This document shows, in pieces, positions 35,095-47,097 of a stretch of DNA of 64,000 bases (position 1 is its first letter; each line of letters opens with the position of its first letter). A program made the position numbers and the translations under genes. A model generated the notes under the pieces. That model did no database searches and was not told the origin of the DNA. It was given only the letters and a program-made list of their open reading frames with translations. The stretch comes from Saccharothrix espanaensis DSM 44229 (GTDB taxonomy: Bacteria > Actinomycetota > Actinomycetes > Mycobacteriales > Pseudonocardiaceae), in the NCBI RefSeq assembly GCF_000328705.1, contig NC_019673.1, positions 7,017,001 to 7,081,000 on the forward strand. The letters are read 5' to 3'.

Positions 35095-35909
35095 TCACAG
35101 CCCCAGCGAGTCGCCCACCGCCCTCGCCGCGGACCGCAAACTTGCGGAGTCCGGGCCGTGCCGGAGCACGTCCCGGGAGCTCGCCGGGAGCACCCCGCGC
35201 AGGTCTTCGCCGAACACCCGGCGCAGGTCCGCGACCGTCGCGCCCTGGGCCCCGAAACCTGGCGCCAGGACAGGTCCGTGCAGGTCAGACAGGTCGGCGT
35301 CGAGTTCGCCCACGGTCGCGCCGACGACCAGTCCGACGTCGCCCAGGGGGTCCGCGCCGGCGTTGCGCACGGCCGCCTGATCGACGATCGACTGGGCCAC
35401 CGAACGCCCGTCCGGGCCGGTCGCGCGCTGCACCGGGGAGCCCTCGGGATTCGACGTCAAAGCCAGCACGAACACGCCACGCCCGCTCGCGCGCGCCGCG
35501 TCCAGCGCCGGGTCCAGCGACCCGAAACCGAGGTACGGCGACAGCGTGACGGCGTCACCGGCCAGCGGCGAGCCATCGGCGAGGTACGCCTGGGCGTAGG
35601 CGGCCATGGTGGAGCCGATGTCGCCGCGCTTGGCGTCCACCAGGACCAGCGTGCCGCTGCCCCGCAGGTCCGCCACGACCCGTTCCAGCACCGCCACGCC
35701 CCTCGAGCCGTACGCCTCGAAGAAGGCCGCCTGGGGCTTCACCACGGCCACGTGGCCACCGAACGCCTCCACGCAGGTCAGCGCGAACCGCTCCAGGCCC
35801 GACGCGTCGCGGGGCAGCCCCCAGGCGTCGAGCAGCCCCGGGTGGGGGTCGATGCCGACGCACAGGGGGCCGTGCGCAGCGGTGGCCTTGACCAGCCGTT
35901 CGCCGAACC

Positions 35910-35913
<4 letters not shown>
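35095..35913 (-). CDS. pyrF: orotidine 5'-phosphate decarboxylase
   Basis: Last step of UMP synthesis. 272 residues, the longer actinobacterial/type 2 form, with LCVGIDPHPGLL, the catalytic LVDAKRGDIGSTMAAYAQAY segment (Asp-Lys-Asp) and LAPGFGAQGATVADLR. GTG 35913 overlaps the carB stop (GTGA), continuing the pyr operon. Confidence 0.96.
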
Positions 35914-40347
<4,434 letters not shown>

Positions 40348-40351
<4 letters not shown>

Positions 40352-40833
40352 GCACGGCCTCCCAGCGCCTGCACCCACTGCTCGTACACGTCCTTGTCGT
40401 CGCCCCGGAAACCGGTGTCGAACGTCTGGCCCTCGCGCTGCCAGCGCACCACCAGCAGACCGTCGGCGGTCATCACCTTGCCCGCCAGACCGCGCGCGGT
40501 GCGGGCGTCGAGCACGTCGGCCAGCGGGATCCACATGGCGCTCGCGCCGGTCCGCTCCACCAGCACGCCGGTGTCGGTCAGCTTGAGCACGGCCTCGGCG
40601 CGGTGGCCGACGTCGCCGACCGCGACCCGGTCCTGCCAGTCGTCGCCGATCGTGGTGCCGACGTAGACGCCGGTGGTCTCCAGCCTGGCCGCGCCGGGCT
40701 CGGCGGGCGGCTGGGGGAACTCCGGCAGCGCCTCGGCCTGCCGCTTGGCGCGGGCCCGCCAGCCGTGCCACATGCCGTAGACGGCCAGGGCGAAGACGGC
40801 GAACACCGCGAGGGACAGCAGCACGCGGGTCAT
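40348..40833 (-). CDS. conserved membrane-anchored protein of the pyr operon
   Basis: 161 residues with one N-terminal membrane helix (LLSLAVFAVFALAVYGMW) and a soluble beta-rich domain (ETTGVYVGTTIGDDWQDRVA, LVVRWQREGQTFDTGFRGDD). A gene of this kind lies between pyrC and carA in many actinobacteria (Rv1382-like position), but its job is unknown. ATG 40833 overlaps the pyrC stop (ATGA) and its stop overlaps carA (GTGA). Confidence 0.85.
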
Positions 40834-42119
40834 GCGGGGATCCTTCCGCTGGTGGCGGTGGTCACGCGCCCGCGCAGCAGCGTGGCGACGACCCGGCCGG
40901 GCAGCTCCATGCCCTCGAACGGGGTGTTGGCCGCGATGCTGGCGAAGTCCGCGCCGCGCACGGTCCAGGTGGTGTCCGGGTCGACCAGCACCAGGTTGGC
41001 GGGCTCGCCCACCTCGACCGGGCGGCCGTGGTCGGGCAGGCCGGCGATCTCGGCCGGCCGCTCGCTCATCACCCGGGCGACGCCGCGCCAGTCGAGCAGG
41101 CCGGTCTCCACCATGGTCGAGACGACGATCGACAGCGCGGTCTGCAGGCCCAGCATGCCGGGCCGGGCCGCGGCCCACTCGCAGTCCTTGTCCTGCACGG
41201 CGTGCGGGGCGTGGTCGGTCGCGACGCAGTCGATCACGCCGTCGGCCAGCGCCTGGCGCAGCTTCGCCACGTCGGCGGAGGTGCGCAGCGGCGGGTTGAC
41301 CTTGTTGACCGGGTCGTAGGTCGCCAGCCGGTCGTCGGTCAGCAGCAGGTGGTGCGGGGTGACCTCGGCGGAGACGTCGGTGCCCCGGGCCTTGGCCCAG
41401 GCCAGCACGTCGGCGGTGCCGGCGGTGGAGACGTGGCAGACGTGCAGCCGGGCGCCGACCTGCTTGGCCAGCAGGCAGTCGCGGGCCACGATGGCCTCCT
41501 CGGCGGCGGCCGGCCAGCCCTGCAGGCCCAGCCGCGCGGCGTGCTCGCCCTCGTGGGCCTGCGCGCCGGCGGTCAGCCGGGGCTCCTCGGCGTGCTGCGC
41601 GACGACCACGTCCAGCGCCTTGGAGTACTCCAGCGCCCGGCGCATGATCAGCGGGTCGTGCACGCAGTGGCCGTCGTCGGAGAACACCCGGACGCCGGCC
41701 TTGGCCATGGTGCCCAGCTCGGCGAGCTTCTCGCCCCTGAGGCCGACGGTGACCGCGCCCACCGGGTGCACGTCGACCAGGCCGACCTCGCGACCGCGCC
41801 GGGCCACGTGCTCGACCACCACGGCGTTGTCCGCGACCGGGTCGGTGTTGGCCATGGCGAAGACCGCGGTGTAGCCGCCGAGCGCCGCGGCGGCGGAGCC
41901 GGTCTCGATGGTCTCGGTGTCCTCGCGGCCGGGCTCGCGCAGGTGGGTGTGCAGGTCGACGAAGCCGGGCAGCAGCACGGCGCCACCGCCCTGCACGACC
42001 TCGGCGTCACCGTCGTCGGCGACCGCGCCGACGGCGGCGATCACGCCGTCGCGGATCAGCACGTCGACCGGGTCGCCTTCGCCGTAGGGCCGCACTCCCC
42101 TGAGGATCAAGGGGTTCAC
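40830..42119 (-). CDS. pyrC: dihydroorotase
   Basis: Cyclises carbamoyl aspartate to dihydroorotate. 429 residues, class I type, with metal ligands in DLHTHLREPG, the MANTDP segment, the HVCHVS histidine and the catalytic ATDHAPH. The GTG start overlaps the pyrB stop by GTGA. Typical of a non-catalytic-free, active bacterial enzyme. Confidence 0.97.
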   Translation of the reverse strand: MNPLILRGVRPYGEGDPVDVLIRDGVIAAVGAVADDGDAEVVQGGGAVLLPGFVDLHTHLREPGREDTETIETGSAAAALGGYTAVFAMANTDPVADNAVVVEHVARRGREVGLVDVHPVGAVTVGLRGEKLAELGTMAKAGVRVFSDDGHCVHDPLIMRRALEYSKALDVVVAQHAEEPRLTAGAQAHEGEHAARLGLQGWPAAAEEAIVARDCLLAKQVGARLHVCHVSTAGTADVLAWAKARGTDVSAEVTPHHLLLTDDRLATYDPVNKVNPPLRTSADVAKLRQALADGVIDCVATDHAPHAVQDKDCEWAAARPGMLGLQTALSIVVSTMVETGLLDWRGVARVMSERPAEIAGLPDHGRPVEVGEPANLVLVDPDTTWTVRGADFASIAANTPFEGMELPGRVVATLLRGRVTTATSGRIPA

Positions 42120-43075
42120 GCGTTCTCCTCCTCGTGGGCAAGCAGGTGGTAGAGGACGGCCATGCGCACGTGCACGCCGTTGCGCACCTGGTCGGTGATG
42201 GCGGCGCGGGGCGAGTCGGCGACCGCGCTCGCGATCTCCATGCCGCGCAGCATCGGACCGGGGTGCAGCACCACGGCGTGCTCGGGGAGCAGGGCCAGTC
42301 GTCGTTCGTTGAGCCCGTAGGCGATCGAGTACTCGCGCGCCGACGGGAAGAAGTGCCCGTTGCCGGCAGCGCCGGCGGGCCCCCCGTACATCCGTTCCGC
42401 CTGGACGCGGAGCAGCATGACCGCGTCCTGGCCGGGCAGCTCCGCGTCGAGTTCGTGCGAGACGGTGACCGGCCAGTTCGCCACGCCCGCGGGCAGCAGC
42501 GTCGGCGGGGCCACCAGGGTGACCTCCGCGCCGAGTGCGGTCAGCAGGTGCACGTTCGACCGGGCGACCCGGCTGTGCAGCACGTCGCCGACGATCGCGA
42601 TCCGGCGGTCCCGCAGGTCGCCGAGCCGCTCCCGCAGGGTGGCCGCGTCCAGCAGCGCCTGGGTGGGGTGCTCGTGCATCCCGTCGCCGGCGTTCACCAC
42701 CGACGTGCCGGTGTGCTTGAGCCAGCCGGCCAGCCGGTGCGCCGCGCCGGAGGCCGGGTGCCGGACGATCACGCAGTCCGCGCCGGCCGCGGCCAGGGTG
42801 AGCGCGGTGTCCCGGAGCGACTCGCCCTTGCTCACGCTGGAGCCCGACGACGAGACGTTCACCACGTCCGCGCTCATCCACTTGCCCGCGATCTCGAAGC
42901 TGACCCGGGTCCGGGTGGAGTTCTCGTAGAACATCGTGATCACCGTGCGGCCGCGCAGCGTGGGCAGCTTGCGCACCTCGCGGCCCTCCAGCGACTGCTT
43001 GAGGCCCGCGGCGGTGTCCAGGATCGCGGTGGCGTCCGCCGGGTCGATGCCCTCGGTGGACAGCAGGTGCTTCAC
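42116..43075 (-). CDS. pyrB: aspartate carbamoyltransferase, catalytic chain
   Basis: 319 residues. The carbamoyl-phosphate site reads YENSTRTRVSFE, the aspartate domain has DGMHEHPTQALLDA, and HPGPMLRG lies near the end. First committed pyrimidine step. No regulatory pyrI chain is present, as expected for actinobacteria. GTG 43075 overlaps the pyrR stop. Confidence 0.97.
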   Translation of the reverse strand: MKHLLSTEGIDPADATAILDTAAGLKQSLEGREVRKLPTLRGRTVITMFYENSTRTRVSFEIAGKWMSADVVNVSSSGSSVSKGESLRDTALTLAAAGADCVIVRHPASGAAHRLAGWLKHTGTSVVNAGDGMHEHPTQALLDAATLRERLGDLRDRRIAIVGDVLHSRVARSNVHLLTALGAEVTLVAPPTLLPAGVANWPVTVSHELDAELPGQDAVMLLRVQAERMYGGPAGAAGNGHFFPSAREYSIAYGLNERRLALLPEHAVVLHPGPMLRGMEIASAVADSPRAAITDQVRNGVHVRMAVLYHLLAHEEENA

Positions 43076-43644
43076 CGCAGCACCACCCCGTCCCGCTGGT
43101 CGAACTCCTCCAGCAGCACGTGGACCTCCTCGGACCGGGCGGTGGGGACGTTCTTGCCGACGTAGTCCGCGCGGATCGGCAGTTCGCGGTGGCCCCGGTC
43201 GACCAGCACCGCGAGCTGCACGGCGCGCGGGCGGCCGTGGTCGCGCAGCGCGTCCAAGGCGGCCCGGATCGTGCGGCCGGAGAACAGGACGTCGTCGACC
43301 AGGACGACCAGGCGGTCGTCGATACCGCCATCCGGGAGCTTGGTCGTCTCAAGTGGCCGGGTCGGGCCGCGCCGCAGGTCGTCCCGATGCAGAGTCACGT
43401 CCAGGGTGCCGGTGGGTACCGCCACACCGCTGAATTCCCGGATCTTGACCGCGAGCCTGCGGGCGAGGGGCGCACCCCGGCTTGGAATCCCCATCAGGAC
43501 TACCGCGGGTGCGCTGGGTGCATCGAGAGCCGTCTTCTCGATGATCTGATGGGCCATTCGGGCGACGGTACGCGCGACGTCACCGGCCGACAGGAGCTCT
43601 CGCTCCCCGGCCGGGTCCGTCGCGCCACGTTGACGTGGCGCCAC
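43072..43644 (-). CDS. pyrR: PyrR: pyrimidine operon regulator / uracil phosphoribosyltransferase
   Basis: 190 residues. The PRPP-binding signature LVVLVDDVLFSGRTIRAAL and the N-terminal VARMAHQIIEKT helix identify PyrR, which binds pyr mRNA when UMP is high and has UPRTase activity. GTG 43644 sits six bases after an almost perfect ribosome site (AAGGAGGT). The mRNA just upstream carries a PyrR-type binding loop, so PyrR probably represses its own operon at translation. Confidence 0.96.
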   Translation of the reverse strand: MAPRQRGATDPAGERELLSAGDVARTVARMAHQIIEKTALDAPSAPAVVLMGIPSRGAPLARRLAVKIREFSGVAVPTGTLDVTLHRDDLRRGPTRPLETTKLPDGGIDDRLVVLVDDVLFSGRTIRAALDALRDHGRPRAVQLAVLVDRGHRELPIRADYVGKNVPTARSEEVHVLLEEFDQRDGVVLR

Positions 43645-43648
43645 GGTT

Positions 43649-43689
43649 GGACCTCCTTCCCCGCCTCGCTGGACGGGTCCTTAAAGGAC
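43649..43689 (-). promoter_or_regulatory. PyrR-responsive RNA switch over the pyrR ribosome site
   Basis: On the transcript, GUCCAGCGAGGC (43663-43674) matches the PyrR binding core UCCNGNGAGGY. It is held by CCCG/CGGG and by GGACC (43676-43680) pairing with GGUCC (43649-43653), which includes the end of the AAGGAGGU ribosome site (43651-43658). The same GGAC can instead pair upstream as GUCCUUUAAGGAC (43677-43689). The two folds are exclusive, so PyrR binding would favour the fold that hides the ribosome site. The motif is seen; the switching is inferred. Confidence 0.75.
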
Positions 43690-43824
43690 GTCGGACACCC
43701 GGCTCAGACCGGGCTGACCAGCACCGTATCAGGCTTTCCCGGTCAATCTTCCGGGTGGTCCGGGTGGTTTGCCCCACCTGCGTCGGCGAGATCGGCTTGA
43801 CCTGGCGACCACGGAGAGCAATGA

Positions 43825-43837
43825 TTACTCTGCGTAT
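43825..43837 (+). promoter_or_regulatory. BldD box upstream of bldD
   Basis: TTACTCTGCGTAT matches 12 of 13 positions of the BldD operator TNACNCWGNGTNA. It lies about 65 bp upstream of bldD and just after a TTGACC (43797-43802), where it would cover the promoter start region. BldD is known to repress its own gene in Streptomyces; autoregulation here is a well-supported inference. Confidence 0.7.
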
Positions 43838-43902
43838 TGATCTAAGCCTCCCCGCGGCAGTCCCCTACCGGCTGACGGGGCGAATGAACGGAGAACCGCC
43901 AC

Positions 43903-44391
43903 ATGGGCGACTACGCCAAGGCGCTGGGGGCAAAGCTCCGCGCGATCCGCCAGCAGCAGGGCTTGTCTTTGCACGGCGTCGAGCAGAAGTCCGGCGGTCG
44001 CTGGAAGGCCGTGGTCGTCGGCTCGTACGAGCGCGGCGACCGAGCCGTGACCGTGCAGAAGCTCGCCGAGCTGGCCGACTTCTACGGGGTGCCGGTCGCG
44101 GAACTGCTGCCGGAGGGCCGCGTGCCCTCCGGTGCCGAGCCCGCGACGAAGATCGTCATCAACCTGGAACGGCTGCAACAGCTGCCGGCGGAGAAGGTCG
44201 GGCCGCTCGCGCGGTACGCGGCCACCATCCAGAGCCAGCGCGGTGACTACAACGGCAAGGTGCTGTCCATCCGGACCGAGGACCTGCGCTCCCTGGCGAT
44301 CATCTACGACATGACGCCGGGCGAGCTCACCGAACAGCTCATCGACTGGGGTGTGCTGCCTCCCGAGGCCCGACCGGCCAAGGAGGACTGA
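43903..44391 (+). CDS. bldD: BldD, c-di-GMP-dependent developmental master regulator
   Basis: 162 residues. An N-terminal XRE helix-turn-helix (KLRAIRQQQGLSLHGVEQKS) is followed by a C-terminal domain that contains the c-di-GMP signature RGD-x8-RxxD: Arg113-Gly-Asp115, eight residues, Arg124-Thr-Glu-Asp127. BldD dimerises on four c-di-GMP molecules and represses sporulation genes in streptomycetes. Its position between pyrR and nusB-efp matches Streptomyces gene order. A BldD box lies upstream. The intact motif implies c-di-GMP signalling and probably a developmental cycle in this organism. Confidence 0.93.
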   Translation: MGDYAKALGAKLRAIRQQQGLSLHGVEQKSGGRWKAVVVGSYERGDRAVTVQKLAELADFYGVPVAELLPEGRVPSGAEPATKIVINLERLQQLPAEKVGPLARYAATIQSQRGDYNGKVLSIRTEDLRSLAIIYDMTPGELTEQLIDWGVLPPEARPAKED

Positions 44392-44439
44392 GCGCGACGC
44401 GAGAGAGGGCCGGCACGGCACGCCGCGGCGGCCCCTCTT

Positions 44440-44505
44440 CCGCACGTCCCGGTCGGGTCGGGACGTGCGGAACGGCCCCCGCGTCGAGCACGCGAGGGCC
44501 GTTCC
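44440..44505. terminator. double hairpin terminator between bldD and nusB
   Basis: Two adjacent hairpins lie between convergent genes. CCGCACGTCCC (44440-44450) pairs with 44460-44470 around a 9-base loop. The next stem, 44469-44478 with 44496-44505, has an inner CGCGT/ACGCG stem. They share two bases at 44469-44470, so only one can form fully at a time. No T-run is present. Confidence 0.75.
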
Positions 44506-44518
44506 GGGCAGAAGTGTC

Positions 44519-44938
44519 CTAGAGCACCGCGCGCAGCTGGTCCGCGATGACCGCGATCCGGCCCAGCACGCCGTTGACGAAGCGCGGCGAGTCGTCCGTG
44601 GAGAGCTGCTTGGCCAGCTCCACGGCCTCGTCGATGGCGACCGCGTCCGGCACGTCGGCCGCCCACAGCAGCTCGTAGAGGCCCAGCCGCAGCACGGCGC
44701 GGTCCACGCCCGGCATGCGCTGGAGCGTCCAGCCCTCGGCGTGCTCCGAGATCAGGTCGTCGATCCGGGAGCGGTGCCCGGTGACACCCTCCACCAGGCT
44801 GATCGTGTAGTCGTTGATCGGCGGCACGTCCGGCGAGCCCACCCGCTCCGCGAGCAGGGTGACCGCGTCCACACCGCGCAGATCGGCCTCGTAGAGGACG
44901 TCCACGGCCCGTTTCCGGGCCTTGCTGCGCGCTCCCAC
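44519..44938 (-). CDS. nusB: transcription antitermination factor NusB
   Basis: 139 residues, all-helical RNA-binding factor for rRNA antitermination with NusE. Segments ARKRAVDVLYEADLRG, MPGVDRAVLRLGLYELLW and VAIDEAVELAKQLSTDDSPRFVNGVL are characteristic. GTG 44938 is one base from the efp stop, so both are co-transcribed. Confidence 0.95.
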   Translation of the reverse strand: MGARSKARKRAVDVLYEADLRGVDAVTLLAERVGSPDVPPINDYTISLVEGVTGHRSRIDDLISEHAEGWTLQRMPGVDRAVLRLGLYELLWAADVPDAVAIDEAVELAKQLSTDDSPRFVNGVLGRIAVIADQLRAVL

Positions 44939-44939
44939 G

Positions 44940-45503
44940 TCAGCCGTTGACCCGGCCGAGGTACCGGCCGTCGCGGGTGTCGACCTTGATCTTCTCGCCG
45001 GTCGTGACGAACAGCGGGACCTGGATCTCGGCGTCGGTCTCCAGCGTGGCGGGCTTGGTGCCGCCGGTGCTGCGGTCGCCCTGCAGGCCCGGGTCGGTGT
45101 GCTTGATGACCAGCTCGACGCTCGTCGGCAGCTCCACGTAGAGCGCGACGCCCTCGTGGACGGCGACGATCGCCTCCTGGTTCTCCAGCATGTAGTTCGC
45201 CGCGTCGGACACCGTCTCGGCGGGGACGCTGAGCTGCTCGAACGTGTCACCGTCCATGAAGACGAAGTCGGTGCCGTCCTTGTACAGGTAGGTCATGCCC
45301 CGCTTGTCCACGGTGGCCGTCTCGACCTTGGTGCCCGCGTTGAAGGTCCGGTCCACGACCTTGCCGGACAGCACGTGCTTCAACGTGGTGCGCACGAAGG
45401 CGCCACCTTTGCCCGGCTTGACGTGCTGGAACGCGGTGACGGTCCACAGCTGGCCGTCGAGGTTCAGCACCAGGCCGTTCTTCAGGTCGTTGGTGGTGGC
45501 CAC
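44940..45503 (-). CDS. efp: translation elongation factor P
   Basis: Rescues ribosomes stalled at polyproline. 187 residues with the conserved loop FQHVKPGKGGAFVR, whose central Lys is at the tip of domain I, and the closing segment KVDTRDGRYLGRVNG. GTG start after the aminopeptidase gene. No modification enzymes (epmA, earP) are in the window. Confidence 0.96.
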   Translation of the reverse strand: MATTNDLKNGLVLNLDGQLWTVTAFQHVKPGKGGAFVRTTLKHVLSGKVVDRTFNAGTKVETATVDKRGMTYLYKDGTDFVFMDGDTFEQLSVPAETVSDAANYMLENQEAIVAVHEGVALYVELPTSVELVIKHTDPGLQGDRSTGGTKPATLETDAEIQVPLFVTTGEKIKVDTRDGRYLGRVNG

Positions 45504-45537
45504 GGGGTGGGCTCTCCTGTTGTCCGGGGTGCGGGCG

Positions 45538-46623
45538 TCAGACGACCACTAGCTCTTTCGTGGTCAGGGTGAGGAGCTCGGGCGCGCCTTGGCGCACCAC
45601 CAGCGTGTCCTCGATGCGGACCCCGCCCCGCCCGGCCAGGTACACGCCGGGTTCGACGGTGACCGCCATTCCGGGCAGAAGTGTACCGGCCCCCGCCTTG
45701 GACAGCGCCGGAGCCTCGTGGATCTGGAGGCCGACGCCGTGGCCGAGGCCGTGCAGGAACTGCTCGCCGTAGCCCGCCTCCTCGATCACGCCGCGCGCCG
45801 CCGCGTCCACCGCGTCCAGGGCGGTGCCCGGAGCGAGCGCCTGCCGACCGGCCGCCTGCGAGGCCGCGACCAGCTCGTACAGGTCCCGCTGCCAGTCCGC
45901 GGCCTGACCCACCACCAGGGTGCGGGTCATGTCGGAGTGGTAGCCGTCGACCAGGGCGCCGAAGTCCAGCTTCACGAAGTCGCCCGCGTGCACGACGGCG
46001 TCGGTCGGGCGGTGGTGCGGCACGGCGGAGTTCGCGCCGGCCGCGACGATGCTCTCGAAGCTCGGGCCGGACGCGCCGTGGTCGAGCATCCGGCTCTCCA
46101 GCTCGCGGGCGATCTCCCGCTCGGTGCGCCCGGCGCGCAGGCCGCCGTGCTCGATCAGGCCGGCCAGCGCCCGGTCGGCCGCCGCGCACGCCATCCGCAG
46201 CGCCTCGATCTCCGCGTCGTCCTTGACCAGCCGCAGCTCCTCGACCAGCCCCGGCGCGCGGACCAGCGCGGCCGGCCCGGCGGCGTCGGTCAGCGCGTCG
46301 AGCGCCTCCACCGTCACGTGCCGGCTCTCGTAGCCCGCGCGCCGCAACCCCGCCTCGCCCGCCCGCGTGGCCAGCGCCACGTCGCAGGGCCGGTCGATCA
46401 CCCGCTCCAGGTCCGGCACCTGCCGCTCGGCCTGGGTCAGGTACCGGCCGTCGGTGCAGAAGACCGAGGTCTCGTCGGACTCGGCGGACACCAGCAGCGC
46501 GGCGTTCGACCCGGTGAACCCGGTCAGGTAGCGGATGTTGAGCAGGTTGGTCACCAGCAGCGCGTCCAGCTCCCGGTCCCGGAGCGAGGCGCGCAGCGTG
46601 GCGCGGCGAGTCGAGGGGGACAT
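45538..46623 (-). CDS. pepQ: Xaa-Pro aminopeptidase/dipeptidase (M24)
   Basis: 361 residues. A creatinase-like N-terminal domain (TNLLNIRYLTGFTGSNAALL) precedes a pita-bread M24 domain with the dimetal ligands in VKLDFGALVDGYHSDMTRT, HGLGHGVGLQIHEAP, VTVEPGVYL and GVRIEDT. It cleaves peptides with proline in the second position. ATG 46623. It is conserved upstream of efp in actinobacteria, a plausible functional link around proline. Confidence 0.92.
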   Translation of the reverse strand: MSPSTRRATLRASLRDRELDALLVTNLLNIRYLTGFTGSNAALLVSAESDETSVFCTDGRYLTQAERQVPDLERVIDRPCDVALATRAGEAGLRRAGYESRHVTVEALDALTDAAGPAALVRAPGLVEELRLVKDDAEIEALRMACAAADRALAGLIEHGGLRAGRTEREIARELESRMLDHGASGPSFESIVAAGANSAVPHHRPTDAVVHAGDFVKLDFGALVDGYHSDMTRTLVVGQAADWQRDLYELVAASQAAGRQALAPGTALDAVDAAARGVIEEAGYGEQFLHGLGHGVGLQIHEAPALSKAGAGTLLPGMAVTVEPGVYLAGRGGVRIEDTLVVRQGAPELLTLTTKELVVV

Positions 46624-46676
46624 ACCCGCAGCCTAGAGGCTTACCGGCGGTGGCACAGCGGCCTAGGGTGGGGCCC

Positions 46677-47084
46677 ATGCGCAGGTGGCTGCCCCGGGGG
46701 CTGTGGATGGGACTGCTGCACGGCGGGGTGCAGGTCGGCACCGACGCGGTGGCGGTGCACAGCCCGGGAGCGGGCTCGCCGATCCGGTACATCGCGCTGG
46801 GTCTGGTCGTCGTCGCCGGCCTGCTGTGGGGTGCGCTGGACGCGTGGCGTGGGCTCGACGGGCGCGGGATGGTGTGGTTCTTCGCCGCCCTGGTCGCCGG
46901 CCCGGTGGCCGGGCTGGTCGGCGTGCTGGGCAAGTCCGCGCTGGTCGACCAGACCGGGGTGGAGGCGCTCGGCGCGGCGCTGACCGGCGGCGCGGCGTTC
47001 ACCGCCCTGCTCGTGCTGGCCACCGCCGCGATCGGGCTGGGCCTGGGCAACGCGCTGCCCCAGCCCGGCGGCAGCGCCCGCTGA
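46677..47084 (+). CDS. B-4DMT family membrane protein
   Basis: 135 residues with four predicted membrane helices (around 4-18, 34-50, 62-80 and 98-125), the layout of the small B-4DMT transporter family found next to pepQ in actinobacteria (Rv2536-like). Substrate unknown. ATG 46677 follows GGTGGGG; the divergent pepQ start is 53 bp away. Confidence 0.8.
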   Translation: MRRWLPRGLWMGLLHGGVQVGTDAVAVHSPGAGSPIRYIALGLVVVAGLLWGALDAWRGLDGRGMVWFFAALVAGPVAGLVGVLGKSALVDQTGVEALGAALTGGAAFTALLVLATAAIGLGLGNALPQPGGSAR

Positions 47085-47097
47085 CGCCCGCGCGGGG

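Noticed and set aside
34889..35098. A GTG-initiated 69-codon frame overlapping the pyrF stop by GTGA
   Set aside because: Third-position GC is low for this genome, no family is recognisable, and it covers the mihF -35 region. It is more likely promoter sequence.
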